Position numbers and translations under genes: made by a program
Origin: DATAQC01 sp039649175
GTDB lineage: Bacteria > Actinomycetota > Acidimicrobiia > Acidimicrobiales > AC-14
DNA: 10,245 nt
Assembly (NCBI GenBank): GCA_039649175.1
Contig: JBBWZS010000137.1
Location: 1-10,245 of the forward strand
Direction of reading: 5' to 3'
Notes under the pieces: model-generated
The model's input: only the letters and a program-made list of their open reading frames with translations
Databases searched by the model: none
What the model was told of the DNA's origin: nothing
Shown here: positions 1-5,375 of the stretch, piece by piece
How the letters are laid out: every line of letters begins with the position of its first letter
Numbering within the stretch: position 1 is the stretch's first letter

Positions 1-772
1 CGACGGCCTGTGGTGCGGCTTCGACGACGTGCAGATGGGCGCCGGCACCGACGGCTACGCCGAGGCATCGTTCATCTCGCGTGACGCGCAGGACGAGCTG
101 GCGGCCCGCAGCCACGAGCGGGCGGCCACCGCCACCAGGGAAGGCCGCCTGGCCACCGAGCTGGCCGCCGTGTCGATAGCCCAGCGCACGGGCGGTCCCA
201 TCACGGTGGAGACCGATGAGGGCATCCGCCCCGGCACCACGGTCGAGACCCTGGCCCGCCTGCGACCGGCCTTTTCGCCCACCGGCACCATCACCGCCGG
301 AAACGCCTCGCAGCTCTCCGACGGGGCGGCGGCCGTGGTGGTCATGAGCGAGGCCAAGCGGGTCCAGCTGGGCCTCGGCTCACGGGCCGAGATCGTCGGC
401 TACGGCATGGTCGCCGGCCCCGACGCCTCGTTGCTCACCCAGCCGTCGCGGGCCATCAACCGGGCGCTGCAGTTGAGCAACCGCACCCTGGGCGACATCG
501 ACCTGTTCGAGATTAACGAGGCGTTCGCTGCCGTGGCGCTGGCTTCGACCGCCGCCCTGGGCATCGGCCACGACGTGGTCAACGTCAACGGCGGGGCCAT
601 CGCCTTCGGCCATCCCATCGCTTCGTCGGGGGTGCGGCTGGCCATCACCCTCGTCGACGAGCTGCATCGCAGGGGCGGGGGCCTCGGAGCGGCCGCCCTG
701 TGCGGCGGCGGCGGGCAGGGCGACGCCGCCCTGTTGAAGGTGACGGCGGCGGCTCAGTGGCGGGCGATGTAG
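1..772 (+). CDS. Thiolase (acetyl-CoA acetyltransferase family), C-terminal part
   Basis: The frame is open from base 2 with no start needed, so the gene begins before the window; 256 C-terminal residues are visible. Thiolases join or cleave acyl-CoA by a Cys/His/Cys mechanism in the cytosol (beta-oxidation, ketone or polyhydroxyalkanoate metabolism). The visible part has the family's ordered motifs: a GNASQLSDGAAAVV segment (from about base 299), NEAF (515-526), the catalytic-His motif GGAIAFGHP (His in GHP, 608-616), and the C-terminal catalytic Cys in ALCGGGGQG (codon 701-703). The first nucleophilic Cys lies in the missing N-terminal part. GHPIASSG replaces the commoner GHPIGASG, a mild variation. 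The final 19 bases overlap the convergent CBS-domain gene. Substrate chain length cannot be told from this part. The family call is secure; the exact pathway is not. Confidence 0.93.
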   Translation, partial: DGLWCGFDDVQMGAGTDGYAEASFISRDAQDELAARSHERAATATREGRLATELAAVSIAQRTGGPITVETDEGIRPGTTVETLARLRPAFSPTGTITAGNASQLSDGAAAVVVMSEAKRVQLGLGSRAEIVGYGMVAGPDASLLTQPSRAINRALQLSNRTLGDIDLFEINEAFAAVALASTAALGIGHDVVNVNGGAIAFGHPIASSGVRLAITLVDELHRRGGGLGAAALCGGGGQGDAALLKVTAAAQWRAM

Positions 773-1188
773 GAGTCGCGAAGGACGTTGGTCTCCAACT
801 CGAGCTCGTCCAGGCGGTTCTTGACGATGTCACCGATGCTGATGATGCCGGCGAGCTTGGCGTTGTCGATCACCGGGATGTGACGGCTCCGGTGGTTGGT
901 CATCTGCACCATGACCGACTTGATGCTCTCGTCGGGCGTGCAGGTGACGACCGCGGGTGACATGACATCGCGCACGTGCATCTTCACCACCTTGGCCCCG
1001 TGATCGGCGACAGCCCGCACGATGTCGCGCTCGGAGAGGATGCCCCGCACCCGCTCGCCGTCGTCGGACACCACCAGGGCCCCGACGCGGCCGGCCTTCA
1101 GCTTGCGCACCGCCTCCTCCAGCCCTGCGTCCCGGGGAATCGTCAGGACATCGGCGCCCTTGGCCTTGAGCACATCCGCGACCTTCAT
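754..1188 (-). CDS. Two-CBS-domain protein, 144 aa
   Basis: A stand-alone Bateman module: CBS domain 1 at about residues 10-62 (ending GILSERDIVRAV) and CBS domain 2 at about 75-128 (DVMSP...GIISIGDIVKNRL). CBS pairs bind adenosine nucleotides (AMP, ATP, SAM) and usually sense energy state; no enzymatic domain is attached. It resembles the roughly 140-residue CBS proteins that start MxVxxILxxKG. The reading frame stays open far upstream (to 1737), but I chose the ATG at 1186-1188 because family homology begins there (MKVADVLKAKG) and a GGGAG ribosome-binding site lies about 7 bases before it. The upstream extension shows no family resemblance and would run through the opposite-strand gene. 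The 3' end overlaps the thiolase gene antiparallel by 19 bases. The binding partner is unknown. Confidence 0.9.
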   Translation of the reverse strand: MKVADVLKAKGADVLTIPRDAGLEEAVRKLKAGRVGALVVSDDGERVRGILSERDIVRAVADHGAKVVKMHVRDVMSPAVVTCTPDESIKSVMVQMTNHRSRHIPVIDNAKLAGIISIGDIVKNRLDELELETNVLRDSYIARH

Positions 1189-1264
1189 GGGCCTGCTCCC
1201 TTCATGTCGACGCGCGCCATCATCGCGCCCTCCCGTCGAGTGGCCAAGGGGTGGCCGACCGTTT

Positions 1265-1287
1265 ACCACTTCGGTAGAAATAGTGGT
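1265..1287. promoter_or_regulatory. Inverted repeat ACCACT-N11-AGTGGT in a divergent control region
   Basis: A perfect 6-base inverted repeat (1265-1270 and 1282-1287) separated by 11 bases, in the 213-base region between the divergent CBS gene and the 99-residue ORF. The centre-to-centre distance of 17 bases would suit a dimeric regulator. A short perfect repeat can occur by chance, so this is only an operator candidate; no specific regulator family is claimed. Confidence 0.3.
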
Positions 1288-1360
1288 CGGGCCCAAACGC
1301 ATAATGGGATCGGTTGCGAAGACCGACTGAGAGACTGAATGAAAACCGCCCCCCGTGGAG

Positions 1361-1366
1361 TAGAAT
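1361..1366 (+). promoter_or_regulatory. Candidate -10 box TAGAAT before the 99-aa ORF
   Basis: TAGAAT fits the actinobacterial TANNNT pattern. Transcription would start near 1373, leaving a leader of about 29 bases that contains AGAGG (1391-1395) before the ATG at 1402. No convincing -35 box is visible at 16-18 bases. CATAAT at 1300-1305 is an alternative -10 box. Confidence 0.3.
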
Positions 1367-1401
1367 GGATGAAAAGCGCAACGCATTCCGAGAGGCAAAT
1401 C

Positions 1402-1701
1402 ATGAAAGACGCCGAAAAGCCCACTGAGCAGCAGCAGGGCGTCGTGTACGAGGTCAGGGCACTCACCAACCGCTGGGTGGAGCCCAAGGCAGGCCCGGTG
1501 ATCAGCAGTCACACGTCGGCCCGAGCCGCCTGGGACGCGTTCAAGGCCCAGCCCAAGGAAGCCAGCGACGGCACCGGGCGCACCAGCCAGGGCAACTTCG
1601 TGCCCAAGGCGGTCGTGCGCGTCGACGCCGACGGCACCGAGTCGATGGTCGTCGCCCCGCCCGCCGGTGGGGGCCTTTTGGCCTGGCCGTACAACGACTA
1701 G
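1402..1701 (+). CDS. Hypothetical protein, 99 aa, not recognised
   Basis: I do not recognise a family. The protein is soluble-looking, with no signal peptide or membrane segment. It opens with a hydrophilic stretch (MKDAEKPTEQQQG), followed by a segment likely to form beta strands (VVYEVRALTNRWVEP), an alanine-rich likely helix (SARAAWDAFKAQPKEA), a Gly/Thr/Ser loop, a second beta-like stretch (NFVPKAVVRVDADG) and a Gly/Pro-rich tail ending LLAWPYND. Three in-frame ATGs exist at 1339, 1369 and 1402. I prefer 1402 because AGAGG sits 6 bases upstream and a TAGAAT box at 1361-1366 would put a transcript start after the other two; 1369 with GGAG 8 bases upstream remains possible. The frame of the following DUF2784 gene begins within a few bases of this stop, so the two may be co-transcribed. 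Confidence 0.65.
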   Translation: MKDAEKPTEQQQGVVYEVRALTNRWVEPKAGPVISSHTSARAAWDAFKAQPKEASDGTGRTSQGNFVPKAVVRVDADGTESMVVAPPAGGGLLAWPYND

Positions 1702-1775
1702 GTACGATTTCCGCCACGCAACCGGTCGCAGCACCACCCACCCCCCGAAGATCCCTACGGTTCGCCGCTGACGCA

Positions 1776-2102
1776 GTGGCCGCAGTCCACGGCGCCTTCG
1801 TTGCCTTCCTCGTCGTCGGGGGGTTCCTGACCTGGGAGTGGCCGGCGCTCGCCGTGCTCCACGTCCTGGCGTTGGTGGTGAGCGCTGCCATCTACCTCGG
1901 TGGCCTCGACTGCCCCCTCACGGATTTCGAGAAGCACCTGCGCACGTCGTCGGGCGACACCGCCGTCTACGAGGACGGCTTCATCGCCCACTACCTGGTG
2001 AGGCCGGTCTACGCCGAGGGGATGAACCCCGCCCTGGGGCTGGCCATCGTGGCCCTGGTGGTGGTCGCCACCCTGGTCGCCTACGGGCGCTACCTGGTCT
2101 GA
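1776..2102 (+). CDS. DUF2784 family small membrane protein
   Basis: From the GTG at 1776 the protein has 108 residues. It has a hydrophobic N-terminal helix (GAFVAFLVVGGFL), a second helix (LAVLHVLALVVSAAIYLGG), the family signature CPLTDFEKHLR followed by a Gly-rich turn, FIAHYLVRPVYAEGMNP, and a last hydrophobic helix (LGLAIVALVVVATLVAYGRYLV). These match DUF2784 (C-P-L-T-x-x-E and F-I-x-H-Y-L), an integral membrane family of unknown function. The start is uncertain: no ribosome-binding site precedes 1776, and upstream in-frame codons read LRFAADAVAAVHGAF, like the usual N-terminus of the family, yet contain no ATG, GTG or TTG. The only start-like codon upstream is ATT at 1707, 5 bases after the previous gene's stop. 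Family confident, start not. Confidence 0.82.
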   Translation: MAAVHGAFVAFLVVGGFLTWEWPALAVLHVLALVVSAAIYLGGLDCPLTDFEKHLRTSSGDTAVYEDGFIAHYLVRPVYAEGMNPALGLAIVALVVVATLVAYGRYLV

Positions 2103-2125
2103 GCGAGTCTAGGCCTCACCGCTCA
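2100..2125. terminator. Weak bidirectional hairpin between convergent genes
   Basis: TGAGCG (2100-2105) and CGCTCA (2120-2125) form a 6-base inverted repeat with a 14-base loop. Its two ends are exactly the stop codons of the convergent DUF2784 and haemolysin III genes. There is no T-tract on either side, so intrinsic termination is doubtful. Confidence 0.25.
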
Positions 2126-2878
2126 GGTGCCGGCGTGGACCACCGAGTAGATCGTCACGTAGTGGCAGGCGCAGGCCACGATGACGAGGACGTGCCAGAT
2201 CTCGTGGTAGCCGAAGGTCAGGGGGAACGGGTTGGGCCGGTTGAGCCCGAGGACGACGGCACCGACCGTGTAGGCCAGGCCGCCGGCCACGAGGAGGCCG
2301 AGGTGGGTAGGCGTGAGCTGGTGGGTCAGCCCGGGGAGGGCGATGACCAGCAACCACCCCATGGCGATGTAGCAGGTGAGGCCGAAGTACGGCTTCTCGG
2401 CCAGGCCGGTGATGGCGAAGCCCACGCCGATGGCCGCGCCCGCCCAGGCGGCCACCAGCAGGGCGCCGCCGGTGGCCCCCCGCAGGGCGAGCAGGCACAG
2501 CGGGGTGTAGCACCCGGCGATCATCACGTAGATGGTCCCGTGGTCGAGGCGGCGCATCCGCCGGCGGCCGGCCGCCGTCCAGACCCGCAGGTGATAGGTG
2601 GAGCTCACCGCGAACAGGGTGGTGACCGCCACTGCGTACACCACCGCCGCCACCCGGGCGCGCGTCGACGTCGCCCCCGCCACCACCAGGATCCCGGCGG
2701 GCAACGACACGAGGAACGCCGCCAGGTGGAACCATCCCCGCAGGAACGGGCGCGGCGGGTCGTCGTGAGGATGCCGACGGGGATCGGAGTCGACCACGCC
2801 GGCGGCGACGTGGCAATCGCCCCCTGAGGAAGGGCGCGCAAAGGTGGCTTGGAGATCTTCGGGGGACGTTGCCGGCAC
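2123..2878 (-). CDS. Haemolysin III / PAQR-type seven-helix membrane protein
   Basis: 251 residues with about seven hydrophobic helices after a roughly 45-residue polar N-terminus. The metal-site motifs of the haemolysin III (YqfA)/adiponectin-receptor-like superfamily are present: SSTYH (His96) at the end of helix 2, RRLDHGTIY (Asp112) at helix 3, and GYHEIWHVLV (His225 and His229, the HxxxH pair) near the last helix. The core also carries FAITGLAEKPYF, typical of the family. In this superfamily the three histidines bind zinc; substrates in bacteria are unknown, and the haemolysin name is historical. The GTG start at 2876-2878 has AAGAAG 5 bases upstream; the polar N-terminus is longer than in typical members, so a later start (for example GTG at 2797) is possible, though that one lacks a ribosome-binding site. 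The gene converges on the DUF2784 gene with a 20-base gap and diverges from the sulfate operon. Confidence 0.9.
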   Translation of the reverse strand: MPATSPEDLQATFARPSSGGDCHVAAGVVDSDPRRHPHDDPPRPFLRGWFHLAAFLVSLPAGILVVAGATSTRARVAAVVYAVAVTTLFAVSSTYHLRVWTAAGRRRMRRLDHGTIYVMIAGCYTPLCLLALRGATGGALLVAAWAGAAIGVGFAITGLAEKPYFGLTCYIAMGWLLVIALPGLTHQLTPTHLGLLVAGGLAYTVGAVVLGLNRPNPFPLTFGYHEIWHVLVIVACACHYVTIYSVVHAGT

Positions 2879-2906
2879 CGCCGCTTCTTGACGAGTGTGT
2901 GCCGCA

Positions 2907-2912
2907 ACCGTA
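2907..2912 (-). promoter_or_regulatory. Candidate -10 box TACGGT for the haemolysin III-like gene
   Basis: Read on the minus strand, TACGGT fits TANNNT and would place a transcript start near 2900, giving a leader of about 22 bases with AAGAAG before the GTG at 2878. There is no recognisable -35 element. Confidence 0.2.
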
Positions 2913-2960
2913 CCGGGCTTTTCCTCACCGATACCGTCGGGGAGCGCGGCGACTCCCCAG

Positions 2961-3015
2961 TTGAGCAGGGCCTTGCGCCGGCGCAGTATGCTTCATTCCA
3001 CTGAATCGGTAGACT
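2961..3015 (+). promoter_or_regulatory. Candidate promoter region of the sulfate operon
   Basis: TTGAGC (2961-2966) is followed after 17 bases by CAGTAT (2984-2989), overlapping TATGCT (2987-2992); a second TANNNT box, TAGACT, lies at 3010-3015. This stretch, between the divergent haemolysin III-like gene and the leader ORF, has a lower GC content than its surroundings. The exact start cannot be fixed from sequence alone. Confidence 0.3.
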
Positions 3016-3058
3016 TGGATCAGTCTCTCCCTCAGTGCCGGCCCCTGGCGGGGTGCCG
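2999..3058 (+). promoter_or_regulatory. Structured 5' leader with alternative hairpins upstream of cysQ
   Basis: CACTGA (2999-3004) can pair with TCAGTG (3032-3037), while ACTGA within it can also pair with TCAGT at 3020-3024; the two pairings are mutually exclusive. A separate GC-rich hairpin, CGGC-CCC / GGG-T-GCCG, occupies 3039-3058 with a 5-base loop and one bulge, and ends on the GTG of the leader ORF. The arrangement resembles an attenuator or translation switch, but I cannot match it to a known riboswitch class. Confidence 0.3.
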
Positions 3059-3135
3059 TGAGGAACGCCCGAGCACACATGACCAAACCCCAGGGCACGA
3101 CCCGCATCCGCCCCGCTGGCACCGCCAGCCCATGA
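3058..3135 (+). CDS. Mini-ORF (leader peptide candidate) overlapping the cysQ start
   Basis: A 25-codon frame from GTG 3058, or 18 codons from ATG 3079 (MTKPQGTTRIRPAGTASP), whose TGA at 3133-3135 overlaps the cysQ ATG as ATGA. A GAGGA lies at 3060-3064, rather far from the ATG; GGGG at 3050-3053 precedes the GTG. cysQ itself has no ribosome-binding site, so translation of this ORF could deliver ribosomes to cysQ. The peptide has no Cys or signal sequence, unlike Cys-rich leader peptides known in mycobacterial sulfur operons. It may be a chance frame. Confidence 0.35.
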   Translation: MRNARAHMTKPQGTTRIRPAGTASP

Positions 3136-3917
3136 CGACGTCAGCCGATGCCGCACTGGCCGTCGCCGTCGCCGAGCTCGGCGGGCAGGTCCTGCTCGAC
3201 GTGCGCTCGACGTCGTCCGCCTCCGGCAAGGCAATGGGGGACGAGGGCGACCGGGCCGCCCACGCCGCCATCATCGACGCCATCTCCCGGGCCCGGCCCG
3301 ACGACGCCATGCTCTCCGAGGAGGCGGCCGACGACCAGGCTCGGCTGGCGGCCGACCGGGTGTGGATCGTCGACCCCCTCGACGGCACCCGGGAGTTCAC
3401 CGAGGCCGGTCGCACCGACTGGGCCGTGCACGTCGCCCTGGTGGTCGGCGGTGAGCTGGTCGTCGGGGCGGTGGCCCTGCCCGCCCTCGGCGTGACCTTC
3501 GGGACGGGGTCGCCCCCGGCCCTGGCACCCCAGCGCGACGGCGCCCCCCGGATGATCGTGAGCCGCACCCGCCCACCGGCCCTCGCCGTGCACGTGGCCG
3601 GGAGCCTGGGGGCCGAGACGGTGGCCATGGGCTCGGCGGGGGCCAAGGCCATGGCCGTGGTACGGGGCGAGGCGGAGATCTACCTGCATGCCGGAGGCCA
3701 GTACGAGTGGGACTCGGCCGCTCCCGTGGCCGTGGCCGCCGCCGCCGGGCTGCACACCTCGCGGGTCGACGGCTCGCCCCTGCGCTACAACCAGCCCAAC
3801 CCCTGGCTGCCCGACGTGTTGATCTGCCGACCGGAGCTGGCCGAAGCCGTCATCGCCGCGGCGGCCGCCGCCGGGGCCGAGGCCGCAGCCGGGGCCGGCG
3901 CCCGCCGGGCGACATGA
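3132..3917 (+). CDS. cysQ: 3'(2'),5'-bisphosphate nucleotidase CysQ
   Basis: 261 residues of the inositol-monophosphatase-like, Mg2+-dependent, Li+-sensitive phosphatase superfamily. CysQ removes the 3'-phosphate from PAP (to AMP) and PAPS (to APS), keeping PAP from inhibiting sulfur enzymes. The metal-site motifs are intact: LSEEAADD (Glu63, Glu64), WIVDPLDGTREF (Asp81, Asp84) and YEWDSAAPVAV (Asp194). The segments GRTDWAVHVAL, MGSAGAKAMAVVRGEA and SPLRYNQPNPWLPD closely follow actinobacterial CysQ. The ATG at 3132 is chosen because family homology begins directly after it; the frame is open upstream to 2895 but that part shows no conservation. No ribosome-binding site is visible, so coupling to the preceding mini-ORF is likely. 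The C-terminus is a low-complexity Ala/Gly run (about residues 240-258). The stop overlaps the next start as ATGA. First gene of the sulfate cluster. Confidence 0.93.
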   Translation: MTTSADAALAVAVAELGGQVLLDVRSTSSASGKAMGDEGDRAAHAAIIDAISRARPDDAMLSEEAADDQARLAADRVWIVDPLDGTREFTEAGRTDWAVHVALVVGGELVVGAVALPALGVTFGTGSPPALAPQRDGAPRMIVSRTRPPALAVHVAGSLGAETVAMGSAGAKAMAVVRGEAEIYLHAGGQYEWDSAAPVAVAAAAGLHTSRVDGSPLRYNQPNPWLPDVLICRPELAEAVIAAAAAAGAEAAAGAGARRAT

Positions 3918-4684
3918 ACTGGGCCATCGCCGCCGCCGGCCTGATCGGGGGCCTGATGGTCGGCATGACCGGCATGGGCGGCGGGGCCCTGCTGACGCCC
4001 ATGCTGATCCTGTTCTTCAACATCGACCCCCTGTCGGCGGTGGGCAGCGACCTGGTGGTGTCGCTGGTGATGAAGCCCATCGGCGGCGGCGTCCACCTGC
4101 GTCGGGGCAACGTGAACAAGGCCATGGTCGGGTGGCTCACGGTGGGGTCGGTGCCGGCCGCCTTCACCGGCGTCCTGCTCCTCAAGTCGCTGGGCGCCGA
4201 CGCCGGCACGGCCCTGAAGCCGCTGCTGGGTGCCGTCCTGCTCATGGCCGCCTTCGCCATGATCGCCAAGCCGGTCATCCAGAGCCGGCGGGCGCCGTCG
4301 GGCACCACCATCGTCGCCGTCAAGGTACGCCCCGTGCGCACCGTCGCCATCGGGGCCGTCGGTGGCCTGTTGGTCGGCCTGACGTCGGTGGGCTCGGGCT
4401 CGCTCATCATCGTGATGCTGCTGATCGCCTATCCCACCCTTCTCGCCCGCGAGCTGGTGGGCACCGACCTGGTCCAGGCCATCCCCCTGGTGGCCTCCGC
4501 CGCCCTCGGCCACCTGCTGTTCGGCGACGTCAGCTTCTCGTTGACGGGATCACTGCTGGTGGGCGGGATCCCCGGCGTGTACGTCGGGGCCCGGCTGTCC
4601 GCCGGGGCGCCGGACCGCCTGCTTCGGCCTACGCTGTTCGTCGTACTCGTATCGACCGGACTCAAGCTGGTAGGGGCGTTCTGA
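3914..4684 (+). CDS. TauE/SafE-family sulfite exporter / anion permease
   Basis: 256 residues, almost entirely hydrophobic, with about eight membrane segments arranged as two repeats. Each half opens with a glycine-rich motif: GMTGMGGGALLTP (17-29) and GLTSVGSGSLII (155-166), followed by GSDLVVSLVMKP (44-55) and GTDLVQAIPLV (183-193). Near the end stands GGIPGVYVGARLS (217-229). This is the TauE/SafE (PF01925) pattern; members move sulfite, sulfoacetate, sulfate or other organic anions across the inner membrane. Its place between cysQ and cysC, joined to cysQ by an ATGA overlap, suggests a sulfur oxyanion as substrate. Direction is unknown: sulfate uptake to feed ATP sulfurylase or sulfite export are both possible. 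The ATG at 3914 is chosen over the longer open frame because the first membrane helix starts right there. Confidence 0.88.
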   Translation: MNWAIAAAGLIGGLMVGMTGMGGGALLTPMLILFFNIDPLSAVGSDLVVSLVMKPIGGGVHLRRGNVNKAMVGWLTVGSVPAAFTGVLLLKSLGADAGTALKPLLGAVLLMAAFAMIAKPVIQSRRAPSGTTIVAVKVRPVRTVAIGAVGGLLVGLTSVGSGSLIIVMLLIAYPTLLARELVGTDLVQAIPLVASAALGHLLFGDVSFSLTGSLLVGGIPGVYVGARLSAGAPDRLLRPTLFVVLVSTGLKLVGAF

Positions 4685-4689
4685 GCACC

Positions 4690-4731
4690 ATGTATGACGG
4701 GAAAACGACACTGACGGGACAGTCGACGTGA
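4690..4731 (+). CDS. Mini-ORF between permease and cysC
   Basis: A 13-codon frame, MYDGKTTLTGQST, from ATG 4690, with its TGA (4729-4731) overlapping the cysC GTG start (4728-4730). It fills most of the 43-base gap after the permease gene, the only sizeable gap in the operon. There is no clear ribosome-binding site for cysC itself. The ORF could couple cysC translation to upstream ribosomes, or be chance. Confidence 0.25.
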   Translation: MYDGKTTLTGQST

Positions 4732-5375
4732 CCGGGCAGGCCACCGCCGAGCAGTTGGCGCGCGCCTCCGCGGGCGACGCCACGACGGCCGATGACGGCG
4801 TCACCGTCTGGTTCACCGGGCTGCCGTCGGCAGGCAAGACCACCCTGGCCCGGGCCTTGACGGCCCGGCTGCGAGCCGCCGGCCACCGCGTCGAGATGCT
4901 CGACGGCGACGAGCTGCGGACCTACCTCACCGCCGATCTGGGGTTCTCGCGCGAGGACCGGGCCACCAACGTGCTCCGGGTCGGCTACGTGGCCCACCTG
5001 CTCAGCCGCAACGGCGTGATCGTGGTGTGCTCGCTGATCTCGCCGTTCCGCGACGACCGTGACCAGGTCCGGGCCCTGCACGGTGACCGCTTCATGGAGG
5101 TCTACCTGTCGACCCCCGTCGAGGTGTGCGCCGAGCGCGACGTCAAGGGCCTCTACGCCCGCCAGCGGGCCGGCGACCTCACCGGGCTCACCGGCGTCGA
5201 CGACCCCTACGAGCCGCCCCTCGACCCCGAGCTGGTCGTGCCCACCCACGCCCAGGACCTCGACGCGTCGATCGACATGGTGTGGGCCGCCCTGCCCCCC
5301 GCCGTCACCGGCGTCACCGGGGTGACCGCCGTCACCGCCGTCGCCGGCGTCACCGAAGGGATTTCCGGCCGATGA
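4728..5375 (+). CDS. cysC: Adenylyl-sulfate (APS) kinase CysC
   Basis: 215 residues. Phosphorylates APS at the 3' position with ATP to give PAPS. Visible motifs: P-loop GLPSAGKTTL (31-40), DGDELR (59-64), FSREDRATNVLRVGYVAHLL (73-92, APS-binding region), and CSLISPFRDDRDQVR (101-115) with Ser105 at the position of the phosphorylatable serine. RDVKGLYARQRAGDLTGLTGVDDPYEPP (138-165) forms the lid region. The P-loop PSAGKT replaces the commoner SGAGKS, as in other actinobacterial copies. The GTG at 4728 gives a roughly 20-residue polar lead before the kinase core; the ribosome-binding site is weak. The C-terminus carries an extra tail of about 20 residues (PAVTGVTGVTAVTAVAGV...) encoded by a 9-base tandem repeat. 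Stand-alone CysC, not fused to CysN. The stop overlaps the cysD ATG as ATGA. Confidence 0.93.
   Translation: MTGQATAEQLARASAGDATTADDGVTVWFTGLPSAGKTTLARALTARLRAAGHRVEMLDGDELRTYLTADLGFSREDRATNVLRVGYVAHLLSRNGVIVVCSLISPFRDDRDQVRALHGDRFMEVYLSTPVEVCAERDVKGLYARQRAGDLTGLTGVDDPYEPPLDPELVVPTHAQDLDASIDMVWAALPPAVTGVTGVTAVTAVAGVTEGISGR
5301..5354 (+). repeat. Six 9-base tandem repeats at the cysC 3' end
   Basis: Six units of a 9-mer close to GCCGTCACC or GGCGTCACC (5301-5309, 5310-5318, 5319-5327, 5328-5336, 5337-5345, 5346-5354), in frame, encoding the (A/G)V(T/A) tripeptide array beyond the kinase core. Unit 3 (GGGGTGACC) and unit 5 (GCCGTCGCC) diverge. Confidence 0.85.

Noticed and set aside
1189..1737. 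N-terminal extension of the CBS protein by about 183 residues
   Set aside because: The added sequence has no resemblance to CBS proteins, runs opposite the 99-residue gene, and a good GGGAG ribosome-binding site precedes the internal ATG at 1188.
3032..3072. Resemblance of the GGGGTGCC-containing leader to SAM-I/SAM-IV riboswitch cores
   Set aside because: Only this short piece matches; the other conserved elements (such as GGCAACC and the pairing around it) are not found, so no riboswitch is called.
3141..3755. Open frames antisense to cysQ
   Set aside because: Gly/His/Arg-rich translation without motifs; the sense strand encodes a complete CysQ.
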